In this document: piece after piece, positions 17,668 to 26,535 of the stretch | Numbering within the stretch: the stretch's first letter is position 1 | Layout of the letters: each line of letters opens with the position of its first letter | Notes under the pieces: generated by a model | Database searches by the model: none | What the model saw: the letters and a program-made list of their open reading frames with translations, nothing else | What the model was told of the DNA's origin: nothing | Made by a program: the position numbers and the translations under genes | Origin: Parvularcula sp. | GTDB taxonomy: Bacteria > Pseudomonadota > Alphaproteobacteria > Caulobacterales > Parvularculaceae | Direction of reading: 5' to 3' | Length of the DNA: 64,000 bases | Assembly: GCA_002704915.1 (NCBI GenBank) | Contig: PAIP01000068.1 | Location: 124,001 to 188,000 of the forward strand

Positions 17668-18864
17668 CTATGCGGCGTTCGCTTTCTTCACACGCGGACT
17701 GAGCGCAGCAAGCGCCATGCAACCGAGCAGCGGCGCCGCGCAGACCAAGAAGAAGGCCTGCGGCGAGTAATTCCGCGCGACGAGCGCCCCGCCGACAAGC
17801 GGCCCTGCGATTGCGCCTAACCGGCCGACAGCAACCGCAAGACCGATCGCCGCCGAATAAACATGTTGCGGATAAAACGAGGCGCTGAGAGCCATGATCG
17901 CCAAAGGCGCGCCCGAGGCGCCGGCGCCGATGATGACCAATAAACCGGCCCACAAGGCTCCGTTTGCCCCTGCCGCGCCGACAGCGAAAAAGGCCGCAAT
18001 CGCCAAGCCATAAACCATGGCAAAGGCGAAAACGCCGCGACCGCGGTCAATGAACCAGGAAATAGCCAAACCGCCGGCCAGCCCACCGCCCTGAAAAAAA
18101 GCGGTCAGTTGTGACGAGGCTTCAAGCGAAAGCTGCGCCTCGGTCAACAGATGCGGCAACCAGCTCACAATCATGTAGAGCACGAAAACATTCAGCGTAT
18201 AGAAGGCGACAAAGAGCGCCGTCGCCGGCAGATAAGGTGCGCTTAATGGCGCAAGGATAGAGCCGCGCGTCGCGGGCGCGCTTTCCGTCTGATTGTGCGT
18301 CGTTTCGTTGCGCGGCATCACGAAAAACAGCACGACCGCCAGTATCAGGATAAAAACGCCAGCCGCGTGAAAGATCAGTTCCCAGCCGCCAAGCCGCACC
18401 AATAGCGGCGTGATCAGCCCCGCCGTGATGGCGCCGATTGAAATGCCCGCCGAGATAAGGGCGACCGTCGCCGCCTTGCGCGCAGGCGAGGCAAGCGCCG
18501 CCGTGCAAGCCGTCACATTGGGCAGGCACGACCCGAGCGCGAGGCCGGTCAAAAACCGCCACAGGACGAATTCTACAAGCGTCGACGAAAAAGCCGTGCC
18601 TATGGTCGCGGCGGCGATGAGAGAGAGCGACCCGACAATTAAAACACGTCGCCCGAAGCGGTCGCCGAGAGGGCCAATAAAAAGCGCGCCAGCGCCAAGC
18701 CCCGCCAACACGGCTGACAAAGCGCCGCTGAAAGCGCTCGGCGCGATGTCCATTTCCTGCACCAGATAAGGCAAGGCGAGCGGCATCGCCGCCAGATCAT
18801 AGCCGTCGATCATCATCACCATGAAGAACAACGATAATATCAGTCGCGGCCGATCCATTCTCAT
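17668..18864 (-). CDS. MFS permease, aromatic acid:H+ symporter (AAHS) type
   Basis: Twelve-helix inner-membrane permease of 398 residues. The first helix carries MIDGYDLAAMPLALPYL; the DGYD motif marks the AAHS family (4-hydroxybenzoate and protocatechuate carriers). Motif A is GDRFGRRVLIVGSL, with a second copy-like loop WFIDRGRGVFAF in the second half. It converges on the QorB-like gene two bases away and lies next to the flavocytochrome/aldehyde dehydrogenase set whose end product would be a hydroxybenzoate, so uptake or export of that acid is a reasonable guess. Confidence 0.85.
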   Translation of the reverse strand: MRMDRPRLILSLFFMVMMIDGYDLAAMPLALPYLVQEMDIAPSAFSGALSAVLAGLGAGALFIGPLGDRFGRRVLIVGSLSLIAAATIGTAFSSTLVEFVLWRFLTGLALGSCLPNVTACTAALASPARKAATVALISAGISIGAITAGLITPLLVRLGGWELIFHAAGVFILILAVVLFFVMPRNETTHNQTESAPATRGSILAPLSAPYLPATALFVAFYTLNVFVLYMIVSWLPHLLTEAQLSLEASSQLTAFFQGGGLAGGLAISWFIDRGRGVFAFAMVYGLAIAAFFAVGAAGANGALWAGLLVIIGAGASGAPLAIMALSASFYPQHVYSAAIGLAVAVGRLGAIAGPLVGGALVARNYSPQAFFLVCAAPLLGCMALAALSPRVKKANAA

Positions 18865-19046
18865 TCCTCCCTCATCAACATCGCCGGTCTTGCCGGAAAT
18901 GCGGGTCTCCCCAATTCAAGACCGGCGCCCAGCGCAGCGGCGGCTCAATAGGAAAGCATCTCAAACCATAAAGGAAAATCAGCAACGACTTCACTGGAAG
19001 TGCGAGCTGAAATGCAGTAAGTTTGCAAGTGTTAAGGGAAGTCGCC

Positions 19047-19373
19047 ATGCGATTCATCAAAGGAATTTTACGCTCAACTTTTGTTGCTGTCTTTTTTGGG
19101 TTGAGCGCAGCCGCTGTTGCAGCGGAGGGTGGCGACCCCGAGCTCGGTCGCGAGCTGTTTCAGGCCTGGTCATGCGGCGGATGTCACATGCTGGCCGACG
19201 CCGGCGCCATGGGCCAGATCGGGCCTTCGCTCGACGGCAATCCCAACCTTTCTTACGATTCCCTCGTGAACAGCATCGCCTATGGCGGCGGGGCCATGCC
19301 GGCCTTTGGCGGGCAGCTTACGGATGAGGAGATCGCCGGACTGGCCGCCTATATTCTTGAAGTCGCCGAATAA
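19047..19373 (+). CDS. Small periplasmic cytochrome c
   Basis: 108 residues from ATG 19047 (AAGGGAAG upstream; the frame opens at 19023). Sec signal peptide MRFIKGILRSTFVAVFFGLSAAAVAAE, then a class I c-type fold: CGGCH haem motif, loop GQIGPSLDGNP, axial Met in GGAMPAFGGQLTDEEIAGLAAYIL. It converges on the VOC/PQQ-dehydrogenase operon 10 bases away and could accept electrons from one of the two PQQ enzymes, since the one at 20305 has no haem domain of its own. That pairing is inference from position. Confidence 0.88.
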   Translation: MRFIKGILRSTFVAVFFGLSAAAVAAEGGDPELGRELFQAWSCGGCHMLADAGAMGQIGPSLDGNPNLSYDSLVNSIAYGGGAMPAFGGQLTDEEIAGLAAYILEVAE

Positions 19374-19383
19374 TCAGACGCAA

Positions 19384-20292
19384 TCAGTTTTTGATGCTCT
19401 CCGACGCCCCGATTTGTGCGAAATAATTCGTCACGCCATCAGGGTCGTTAAGCCACACGAAACGAAGATCGAAGCCAGGCAAGCCGCCAAGCGGCGTTTC
19501 GACAGTGATATTGCGCTTTTCAGCATTGGCGTTTACCGCCTCAACATCACTGACCACATACTGAATGCCGGCGCTGCCTGTATCCGCGGGCAGGGAATCG
19601 CCGACCGACCAGAGATTGATCGTGGTTTCGCCGTGACGATAGGGATACTGAACGACGCCTAATAGTTCATTCTTAATCGGCGGCAATTCATCGAGTCCGA
19701 CAAAGTCATTATAGAAATCGCGACTTGCCCCCAGGTCGGAGACATTAATGCCGATTTCGACCTTTTCAAAATCCTCTGCACACCCGTCAGGCAAAATTAT
19801 CATTTCTACGGAAAATCCGCCGGGATCCTTTACCAGCGCAGCGCGTGTTCCGTCTCCCCGTTCGATAAATTCCGGCGCTGCAAGTCCATGTGAAACAAAT
19901 CGCTCGACGAGCGCCGACTCATCCGGGAAGAAAAGAGTAAAAAGACGAATGCCGGTTCCGTCATTAACGCCATCCAAATGATATTGACGCCCCTCTTTCA
20001 AGCCGGCGGCGAGCTTGATCTGCCCGCTGCCTATGCCAAACAGGATCATCGTCTGGCCGCCGCCAAGATCGATTGGCTGCAAAGGTTTGAGTCCAAGCAC
20101 CGCATCATAGAACTCGACCATCGCTTCTGTCTGCTCAGGCTCGAAACGCCGATAGACATTCATTGAGTTTTGCGTGATCAGTGAACGTACTGAGTCTGTC
20201 ATGGCTTGTTCATCAGGGGCCTCTTCGGCAAGGACTGCCGGGGCCGCAAGAAATGCGCCAAATGACAGTAATATTGCATAACACTTCTTCAT
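19384..20292 (-). CDS. Exported VOC (glyoxalase/extradiol dioxygenase fold) protein
   Basis: 302 residues with a clear Sec signal MKKCYAILLSFGAFLAAPAVLAEE. Two VOC modules follow: about residues 45-165 (EAMVEFYDAVLGLKPLQPIDLGGGQTMILFGIG ... VKDPGGFSVEMI) and 178-295 (EIGINVSDLGASRDFYNDFVGLDELPP ... FVWLNDPDGVTNYFAQIG). The second ends without the usual Glu of the metal site (YFAQ), the first ends with VEM. VOC proteins are normally cytoplasmic, so the signal peptide is unusual. Twelve bases separate it from the upstream PQQ dehydrogenase gene, so they share a transcript and a compartment. Confidence 0.85.
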   Translation of the reverse strand: MKKCYAILLSFGAFLAAPAVLAEEAPDEQAMTDSVRSLITQNSMNVYRRFEPEQTEAMVEFYDAVLGLKPLQPIDLGGGQTMILFGIGSGQIKLAAGLKEGRQYHLDGVNDGTGIRLFTLFFPDESALVERFVSHGLAAPEFIERGDGTRAALVKDPGGFSVEMIILPDGCAEDFEKVEIGINVSDLGASRDFYNDFVGLDELPPIKNELLGVVQYPYRHGETTINLWSVGDSLPADTGSAGIQYVVSDVEAVNANAEKRNITVETPLGGLPGFDLRFVWLNDPDGVTNYFAQIGASESIKN

Positions 20293-20304
20293 GAACGTTC
20301 CCCT

Positions 20305-22242
20305 TTAATCCGGCAATGCGAAAACCATGAGCGCTTCGTTGTTGAGCGGCCCACCGTCCGGCCCTCTCGGGCTCGCGCCGAAATTGGCGGCCATCACAGC
20401 AACATATTGCTTTCCGTCCTTGCCGCGATAAGTAATGGGCACGGCCTGCGCGTGATAATCAAGAATCGCTGTCCACAATTCTTCACCGCTTTCAGCGTCA
20501 AAGGCGCGGAAGCGATGATCGTTCGTGGCGCCGATAAAAACGAGTCCTCCCGCTGTTACGATAGGACCGCCAAAAAAATTGACTGTTCCTGTGTTCTGTT
20601 TTTCTTTCGGCAACGCCTCGCTAACGCCGAGCCGTGTTTCCCATTTGATCTCACCGGTATTCGCGTCGATAGCAAAGAGCCGCCCCCAGGGCGGCTTGAT
20701 GCAGGGCAAGGTGACTTTTTGGCCGTCTTCCTCTTCGAAACTCGCGCTGAATGACGAATAGGCGCCCGGCCCGGACAAGCTGCCCCGATCATAAGCCTGA
20801 GTGGACCCTTGCGTGCCGCGACCGTAATCGCCGGTCGCTTTGCGCTTCTCTATCCAGCCTATGCTGCCGCCTTCACTGGTGTTGATGAAAATGACGCCCT
20901 TCTTCGGATCCGCCGCGGCCCCGCCCCAGTTGGCCCCGCCATTATGTGGCAGATTGATGGACGCTTTTATAGGCTTTCCCTCTTCATGAAGGAAAAACGG
21001 CGTGAACGAACCGGCATTGAAGAAGGTTCCGCCATAACTGTCGAGCAAAGCACGGCAGGCGGCGGCGTGTTCTTCGGTGGTGTCATCGGCGGTGACGACA
21101 TCTTCCGGCGTCCAGACGCCGCGCGATAATTGCGGCGGCTTTACCGGGAAGGGCTGAGTTGGCGAATACCATTCGCCAGGCACGTCTCCAGCCGCAACGG
21201 GTTTTTCCTCGACGCCGAACACCGGCTCGCCGGTTTCGCGGTTCAAAATATACATGAGCCCGTTCTTACCGGTCTCAGACAATGCGGGGATTGTTTTCCC
21301 ATCAATTTCGACATCGACGAGCACCGGCGGCGGCGGCAAATCCCAGTCCCACAAATCGTGGTGAATAGTCTGAAAATACCATTTGAGCGCGCCTGTATGC
21401 GCATCGACAGCAACGATGGAATTGCCGAAAAGATTAGCTCCCGGGCGGTCGCCGCCATAGTAATTCGCTGACGGCCCGCCGACCGGCATGTAAAGCGTGT
21501 CAGTTTCCTGATCGACGGTCATATACCAGACCCACACATTCGTTCCGGAGCGATCTTTCCAGCCATCGTCCAGCCAGGTTTCATGTCCCGTTTCGCCCGG
21601 ACGCGGCACTGTGTGGAACTCCCACAGTTTTTCGCCCGTGCGGGCGTCGAAAGCACGGCTGTCGCCCGGATCGCCGCGCTGCATTTCGGCGGTATTGGCG
21701 CCAATAATGAGAACATCTTTGTAGACGGTCGGCGCCGAATTATAGGACACGTCAAGCGCAACAGCGCCGGCATCGCCAAAATCCGGATCGATCTTGCCGG
21801 TTTCCGCGCTCAGCGCCATTATGCTGGCGCCTGTGGAATAAAATATGCGGGGTTGATGATCTTCATCGCCCGGCCAGTAGGAGACAGTCCGTCGAGCGAT
21901 GCCCGCCGTGACTGGATGGCGCCAGATTTCATCGCCCGTGTGAGATTCAAGCGCGACAATCGCATTACCGATGGGGAGGAAGAGAACGCCGTCGATGACA
22001 ATGGGCGTGGCGGAGCTGACCAATGCGCCGCCGCCTTTGGGACGCACACGGAATGACCAGGCCTCTTTCAGTCTCGACACATTTTCTGCATTAATCTCGC
22101 TGAGAGGCGAGTAACGCGTGCCGGCGAGATCGCGTGCGTAGCGCGGCCAATCCCCCGCCTCGCCCAATATGCTGTTGGACTGCGCACAGCCCGCCAGCGA
22201 CATCAGAATGAGAGTTGAAAGCAGCACGCTGCGGATACGCAT
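20305..22242 (-). CDS. PQQ-dependent dehydrogenase lipoprotein (glucose dehydrogenase-like propeller)
   Basis: 645-residue periplasmic quinoprotein. The lipoprotein signal ends in LAGC (Cys19). The propeller begins EAGDWPRYARDLAGTRYSPLSEI and contains RRTVSYWPGDEDHQPRIFYSTG, GKIDPDFGDAGAVALDV and HHDLWDWDLPPPPVLVDVEIDGK, the pattern of quinoprotein glucose/polyol dehydrogenases. The vicinal Cys pair of methanol dehydrogenases is absent and there is no CxxCH, so electrons must leave to another carrier, possibly the neighbouring cytochrome at 19047. First gene of a two-gene operon with the exported VOC protein. Substrate unknown. Confidence 0.9.
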   Translation of the reverse strand: MRIRSVLLSTLILMSLAGCAQSNSILGEAGDWPRYARDLAGTRYSPLSEINAENVSRLKEAWSFRVRPKGGGALVSSATPIVIDGVLFLPIGNAIVALESHTGDEIWRHPVTAGIARRTVSYWPGDEDHQPRIFYSTGASIMALSAETGKIDPDFGDAGAVALDVSYNSAPTVYKDVLIIGANTAEMQRGDPGDSRAFDARTGEKLWEFHTVPRPGETGHETWLDDGWKDRSGTNVWVWYMTVDQETDTLYMPVGGPSANYYGGDRPGANLFGNSIVAVDAHTGALKWYFQTIHHDLWDWDLPPPPVLVDVEIDGKTIPALSETGKNGLMYILNRETGEPVFGVEEKPVAAGDVPGEWYSPTQPFPVKPPQLSRGVWTPEDVVTADDTTEEHAAACRALLDSYGGTFFNAGSFTPFFLHEEGKPIKASINLPHNGGANWGGAAADPKKGVIFINTSEGGSIGWIEKRKATGDYGRGTQGSTQAYDRGSLSGPGAYSSFSASFEEEDGQKVTLPCIKPPWGRLFAIDANTGEIKWETRLGVSEALPKEKQNTGTVNFFGGPIVTAGGLVFIGATNDHRFRAFDAESGEELWTAILDYHAQAVPITYRGKDGKQYVAVMAANFGASPRGPDGGPLNNEALMVFALPD

Positions 22243-22399
22243 GAACGGCCCTCCCTAAGCTGTAACAGCTCTACGAGAGAGTAAAGCGACCAGTCCCGGG
22301 GCGCAAATTCAATCCAGCGCCGCTTCCCTATTCCAAAGGAGCACCTTCTCTGAAGCTCCAAAGAGGCCGACGGATGCTGCTTGGAACTCTTTGACGATT

Positions 22400-23140
22400 T
22401 TATGCAGCCCCGGAGACATTGAGGATCGCCCCTGAGGTGAAGGCGGATCTTTCAGAGACAAGAAACATCACCGCCTCGGCGACTTCCTCGGGCGTCCCCG
22501 CGCGTCCAAACGGGAATCGCTTGATGGCTTCCTCAAGCCGACCGGGGCGGTGCATGTCCGTATCGATGGGACCGGGCGACACCGCGTTGACGCGCACGCC
22601 TTCCGGCGCAAGCTCGCGCGCCAGACCGACAGTCAGACTGTCGACGCCGCCTTTCGAAGCGGCATACCAAACATATTCCCCGGCAGAGCCGTAATGGGAG
22701 GCGCGCGATGAAATAAACACAATCGAGCCGCCTTTGCCGCCATGTTTCCTGGACAGCCGCTTCGCTCCTTCCCGCGCCACGATCATGGCGCCCAGAAGGT
22801 TGATATCGAGCACCTGACGCAAGGTCTCGGTTTCAACCTCGGCGAGGGATGAATTCTTGCCCGTGACCGCACTGTTATAGACAATCGCTTCCAGCCCCCC
22901 GACAGCGTCGACCTCCTGAAATATGTTCTCAATATCGCCTTCGAGGGCAGTGTCAGCTTTAATAACATGAGCGCGTCGACCCAGATTGTGGATTTCCCGC
23001 GCGACATTGTCGGCCGCCGCCTTGTTGTTTGCATAGGTCAACGCGACATCATACCCATCTCGCGCGGCCGCAATTGCTGTCGCTGCGCCGATGCCCCGGC
23101 TGCCGCCGGCAATCAAAAGAAGAGGCGTTGGTTGAGACAT
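22400..23140 (-). CDS. Short-chain dehydrogenase/reductase
   Basis: 246 residues, classical SDR. Cofactor loop AGGSRGIGAATAIA, structural YNSAVTG (replacing NNAG), catalytic Ser in VFISSRASHYG, Tyr and Lys in YVWYAASKGG, and the C-terminal GRAGTPEEVAEAVMFLVSERSAFTSGAILNVSGA. The YNSA variation in place of NNAG is seen in some SDRs. It has its own 157-base upstream gap before the PQQ dehydrogenase and lies between that operon and a TonB receptor. Substrate unknown. Confidence 0.93.
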   Translation of the reverse strand: MSQPTPLLLIAGGSRGIGAATAIAAARDGYDVALTYANNKAAADNVAREIHNLGRRAHVIKADTALEGDIENIFQEVDAVGGLEAIVYNSAVTGKNSSLAEVETETLRQVLDINLLGAMIVAREGAKRLSRKHGGKGGSIVFISSRASHYGSAGEYVWYAASKGGVDSLTVGLARELAPEGVRVNAVSPGPIDTDMHRPGRLEEAIKRFPFGRAGTPEEVAEAVMFLVSERSAFTSGAILNVSGAA

Positions 23141-23226
23141 ATCAGCAACTCAGTATCGATTTTCATTCCGAATAGAAACAACTGCGCATCGTTTGGATGC
23201 GACTATAACGCAAAAATCACGGCCGC

Positions 23227-23262
23227 AAAAAAGAGGAGCCGGGCTGCACAACCCGGCTCCTC
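23227..23262 (-). terminator. Rho-independent terminator of the TonB receptor gene
   Basis: On the minus strand a perfect 11-base stem (GAGGAGCCGGG and CCCGGCTCCTC, loop of eight) is followed by six T residues. It lies 40 bases after the stop of the receptor gene at 23302. Confidence 0.9.
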
Positions 23263-23301
23263 CACCTCGTCAGGGAGGGACAAGGATCGAAGGGAAAGGT
23301 C

Positions 23302-26300
23302 CTAGAACCGAACCCTTACGCCCGTGCGGAAGCGCATGCCGAACGTATCGAAATAGACCGGATTGGTCGGATAGTTGGACCCGCCCAGTCCGCCGCCGCC
23401 CGGCGCAACGGGAGGTTTCTTGTCAAACAGGTTATTGACCGCAGCAAATACCTCGAAATTTTCTTCGCTGGAGCCAACGCCAAATCCATAGGACACGGCG
23501 AGATCAACATAGGTCGCTGCGTCAACGCGATTGGTGCTGATGCTGTTCGCCATCATCGGATCATAACCCGAGTCTTCGGGGCCGGTATACTCAACCCCGT
23601 AAATGCCCGAGCCGACCCGGCGCACGGTCAGCGTCGAGTTGAAGCCTCCATAATCATAGGAAACAAAACCGTTCCAGATCCAGTTTGGCGCCGGATTGAA
23701 ATCGCCGCCATCACGGACAGGGCCCGATTGCCCTGCATAATCGATAGGATCGACAGTGGGGTCCGGCGTCACCACGAAATCATATTGATGGTTCGCCAGA
23801 AGCCGCAAATTCAGATCACCGGCCAGACCGCTGTGAAGATTGTCCAGCGGCAGATCATATGCGACTTCGAAATCAAATCCGCGCACCGTCAACTGCCCCA
23901 GGTTCACCTGGCGGGCGTCGACAAAAGTGATGTCCATCGGGTTTGCGTAGGTGATCCGGTCACAGAATAAATCATATTCGTCGCAGAAATTGACTATGCC
24001 CTGCCCCGTGAGAGTCGTGACCACGTCCTTGATTTTTATCTGATACCAGTCCGCGGAGAAAGTGAGACCGGGAGCGAAACCGGGCGACACAACGAGGCCG
24101 AGCGTTGTGGTGTCCGCTTTCTCCGGCGTCAGGGAAAAGGCGCCGCCAGAGAGAATTGGCGTCGGATCATCGCCGCCTCCGCCCGGAGAGCCCGGTATAG
24201 CGGGGTTGTCGACGATGCCCTGGGATGAGCCCTCTTCCGTCGGCACATTCTTGAGATAGAGCTCCCGGAATCCGGCGGCGCGGATATCGCGGGAACGCGA
24301 GCCGCGGAACCGAAGCCCATCGGTGATGTCGTAGATCGTCGAGACCTTCCAACTCGTGGCGTTGGAAGTTTTTTCCTCGGACGTCAGACGATCCTTGGCA
24401 TGATTACGTGTCTGACGCACCGCGCCGTTGATTTCGAGATAGTCTGCGATAGCCGCATCGCGCAGCAAGGGCACGTTCAACTCGAAGAACCCTTCCATCA
24501 CGCTGATGTCGCCAGCGAAATCGAGACCAAAGGTGAAAGCGTAGTCATTATAGTTCGGAATATCGCCATGCGTGACATCGCCGCCTTCATCGCGATACTC
24601 GCCGCCCGCAGCGACGCCAATCGGCCCAGCGCCCCAGCCTTCGTAAATCTCCCCCTGGATGCTGCCGGCGATCACATGCTGGGTGTATTCGAAGTCCTCA
24701 ACCACCGGACGGTAGGCGTAGGCGATAGCCGCCGGATCGAGATTGTCGAGACCAAAGAGATTTAAAGGCACGCAGCCTTGGGCCACCGGATCGGGGTCGG
24801 GCTCGAGCAGTTCGGCGCATACGATTTCGTTGGTCATGGGGTCCACGACGGCGTCCAGCGCATAAACAAACGGCGTGTTGACGCGCGAATTCTCCCGATC
24901 CTGATGACGGTCATTGCGGCCATATTGATAGTAGACATCCCAGGTCCAGCTATCGCCAAAGGATCCGTTCACTCCCACCAGACCGCGAAAAACTTCGGAT
25001 TTCGATTCGTTATAGGCGGGCACCTGCGCGTCGATATCCTTGCCGAGGCTGAATGACGTGCCGTTCAGAAGGCTCACAAGCTCGGCCGGAAGATAGGGAT
25101 TGGTTGGCTTCACAAAAAAAGTTGAACGCGGCCCGGCCGTAACGCCGGAATTGGTCGCCTTTCGATTAGCGTAGGTAAATTCGCCAATTACATTCAGATT
25201 ATCGGCCAACTCATATTCGCTATAGAGATAGCCTACATAGCGTTCGATCGGCGTTTGAATATCTGAGTCTGCATAAGTCGACGCCCCGTCGCCGCCTTGC
25301 CGCGGGCCGAAGGTGGATGTGGAGACGTAATTGCCGGTGTCGAAGTCGAGAATGCCTGTGCCGTCATCATTGAAACGCTTGTTGCGCGCGGCAGGATCGG
25401 CTGGGTCGCGGTTCCTCACAACCCCATGCGGATCGTTAAACGCCTGCTTCGAATTCGGGCCAATAATGAAATTAGGCAGGCCGTATCCCGGCGAGCCCGG
25501 GATGTTATATCCGGACAGCATGCCGTTATCGAGAACGTTGCTGGCGTTGGTGAAACGGTCCCAGCTTTCCTCACACCACAAACGCACATCTGCGCAATCG
25601 CCTATGCCTTTTTGATCCTGAAACTCACCGCCAACAACCACATGCCCCCGGCCTCCGGCGAAGCCTGTCCCCATGGTGAGGGAGGCATGATATGTCTCGC
25701 CATCGCCGCGCGAGGTCTGACCATAGTCGACCTGTCCGCGAATTCCTTCAAAGTTCGTATCGAGGAGAATATTGACGACGCCCGCCACGGCGTCTGAACC
25801 ATAAGCCGCAGAAGCGCCGCCTGTCACAGTCTCAACCCGCTGAATCATAGACGACGGAATCATGTTGAGATCGACAGCGCCCCCATCGGAACTCGGAACA
25901 AAACGGCGTGTGTTTACGAGCGTCAGCGTGCGCGTTCCGTTATAGGGGTTAAGGCCGCGCAAATTCGCGAAGCTGGCGCCGACATTGGCGCCGGCCGTGA
26001 TGCCTGCCGTTGAGTCGGACTGGAAAGATGAGTTCTGCGGGATCAGCTTCAGGGTTTCCGCAGCATTGATTTGCCCAAGATCCTCAATGAGATCGCCGGA
26101 CATTACGGTTGCGGGAATTGGCGAGTCAAAGCCTGTGCGCTTGATCCGGGATCCTGTGACGATCACATAGTCACTCGTCGCGGATGGGGCTTCACCGTCG
26201 CCATCCTGGGCCAGCGCCGGCGCGGCGCCGAGCGCGATCATTGCGACCGAAGCGCCAGACAACAGCGCAGATTTAGACATGCGGTTTAGAATTGAATTTC

Positions 26301-26304
26301 GCAA
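23302..26304 (-). CDS. TonB-dependent receptor, large (about 1000 residues)
   Basis: Outer-membrane gated channel energised by TonB. Signal peptide MRNSILNRMSKSALLSGASV...ALAQ; TonB box-like DYVIVTGSRIKR; plug domain with LRGLNPYNGTRTLTLVNTRR and VETVTGGASAAYGSDAVAGVVNI; a 22-strand barrel ending in ...FGMRFRTGVRVRF with terminal Phe. The open frame extends to 26394, but GGGAGGG lies seven bases before TTG 26304, so TTG is preferred over ATG 26280. Length and the Ser/Gly-rich plug are typical of receptors for oligosaccharides or aromatic polymers in alphaproteobacteria. A strong terminator follows; an AraC regulator lies upstream in the same direction. Confidence 0.92.
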   Translation of the reverse strand: MRNSILNRMSKSALLSGASVAMIALGAAPALAQDGDGEAPSATSDYVIVTGSRIKRTGFDSPIPATVMSGDLIEDLGQINAAETLKLIPQNSSFQSDSTAGITAGANVGASFANLRGLNPYNGTRTLTLVNTRRFVPSSDGGAVDLNMIPSSMIQRVETVTGGASAAYGSDAVAGVVNILLDTNFEGIRGQVDYGQTSRGDGETYHASLTMGTGFAGGRGHVVVGGEFQDQKGIGDCADVRLWCEESWDRFTNASNVLDNGMLSGYNIPGSPGYGLPNFIIGPNSKQAFNDPHGVVRNRDPADPAARNKRFNDDGTGILDFDTGNYVSTSTFGPRQGGDGASTYADSDIQTPIERYVGYLYSEYELADNLNVIGEFTYANRKATNSGVTAGPRSTFFVKPTNPYLPAELVSLLNGTSFSLGKDIDAQVPAYNESKSEVFRGLVGVNGSFGDSWTWDVYYQYGRNDRHQDRENSRVNTPFVYALDAVVDPMTNEIVCAELLEPDPDPVAQGCVPLNLFGLDNLDPAAIAYAYRPVVEDFEYTQHVIAGSIQGEIYEGWGAGPIGVAAGGEYRDEGGDVTHGDIPNYNDYAFTFGLDFAGDISVMEGFFELNVPLLRDAAIADYLEINGAVRQTRNHAKDRLTSEEKTSNATSWKVSTIYDITDGLRFRGSRSRDIRAAGFRELYLKNVPTEEGSSQGIVDNPAIPGSPGGGGDDPTPILSGGAFSLTPEKADTTTLGLVVSPGFAPGLTFSADWYQIKIKDVVTTLTGQGIVNFCDEYDLFCDRITYANPMDITFVDARQVNLGQLTVRGFDFEVAYDLPLDNLHSGLAGDLNLRLLANHQYDFVVTPDPTVDPIDYAGQSGPVRDGGDFNPAPNWIWNGFVSYDYGGFNSTLTVRRVGSGIYGVEYTGPEDSGYDPMMANSISTNRVDAATYVDLAVSYGFGVGSSEENFEVFAAVNNLFDKKPPVAPGGGGLGGSNYPTNPVYFDTFGMRFRTGVRVRF

Positions 26305-26535
26305 CGTACTGCCCTCCCAGGCGTTATTTTCGCGCTGATGTTTCCGGAAGGAGAAAACCCGGACCTCGCGCCTTTGCCATGAAGAAGCTCTCACAGAAGC
26401 TGTAAATCAGCTTGCACCGGAGGGCATATCAGTTTGCGTTTGGCGGCACTGCCGAAAATATGGTCAGAACACTGAGTAGAGAACGCCGAATATTGCACCG
26501 CAACGTAGAATAACTTTATGACCTTAGAGCATGCG

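Noticed and set aside
16844-17953. 369-codon open frame on the minus strand
   Set aside because: Runs through the antisense of the NmrA-like gene and out of frame inside the MFS gene; no family features.
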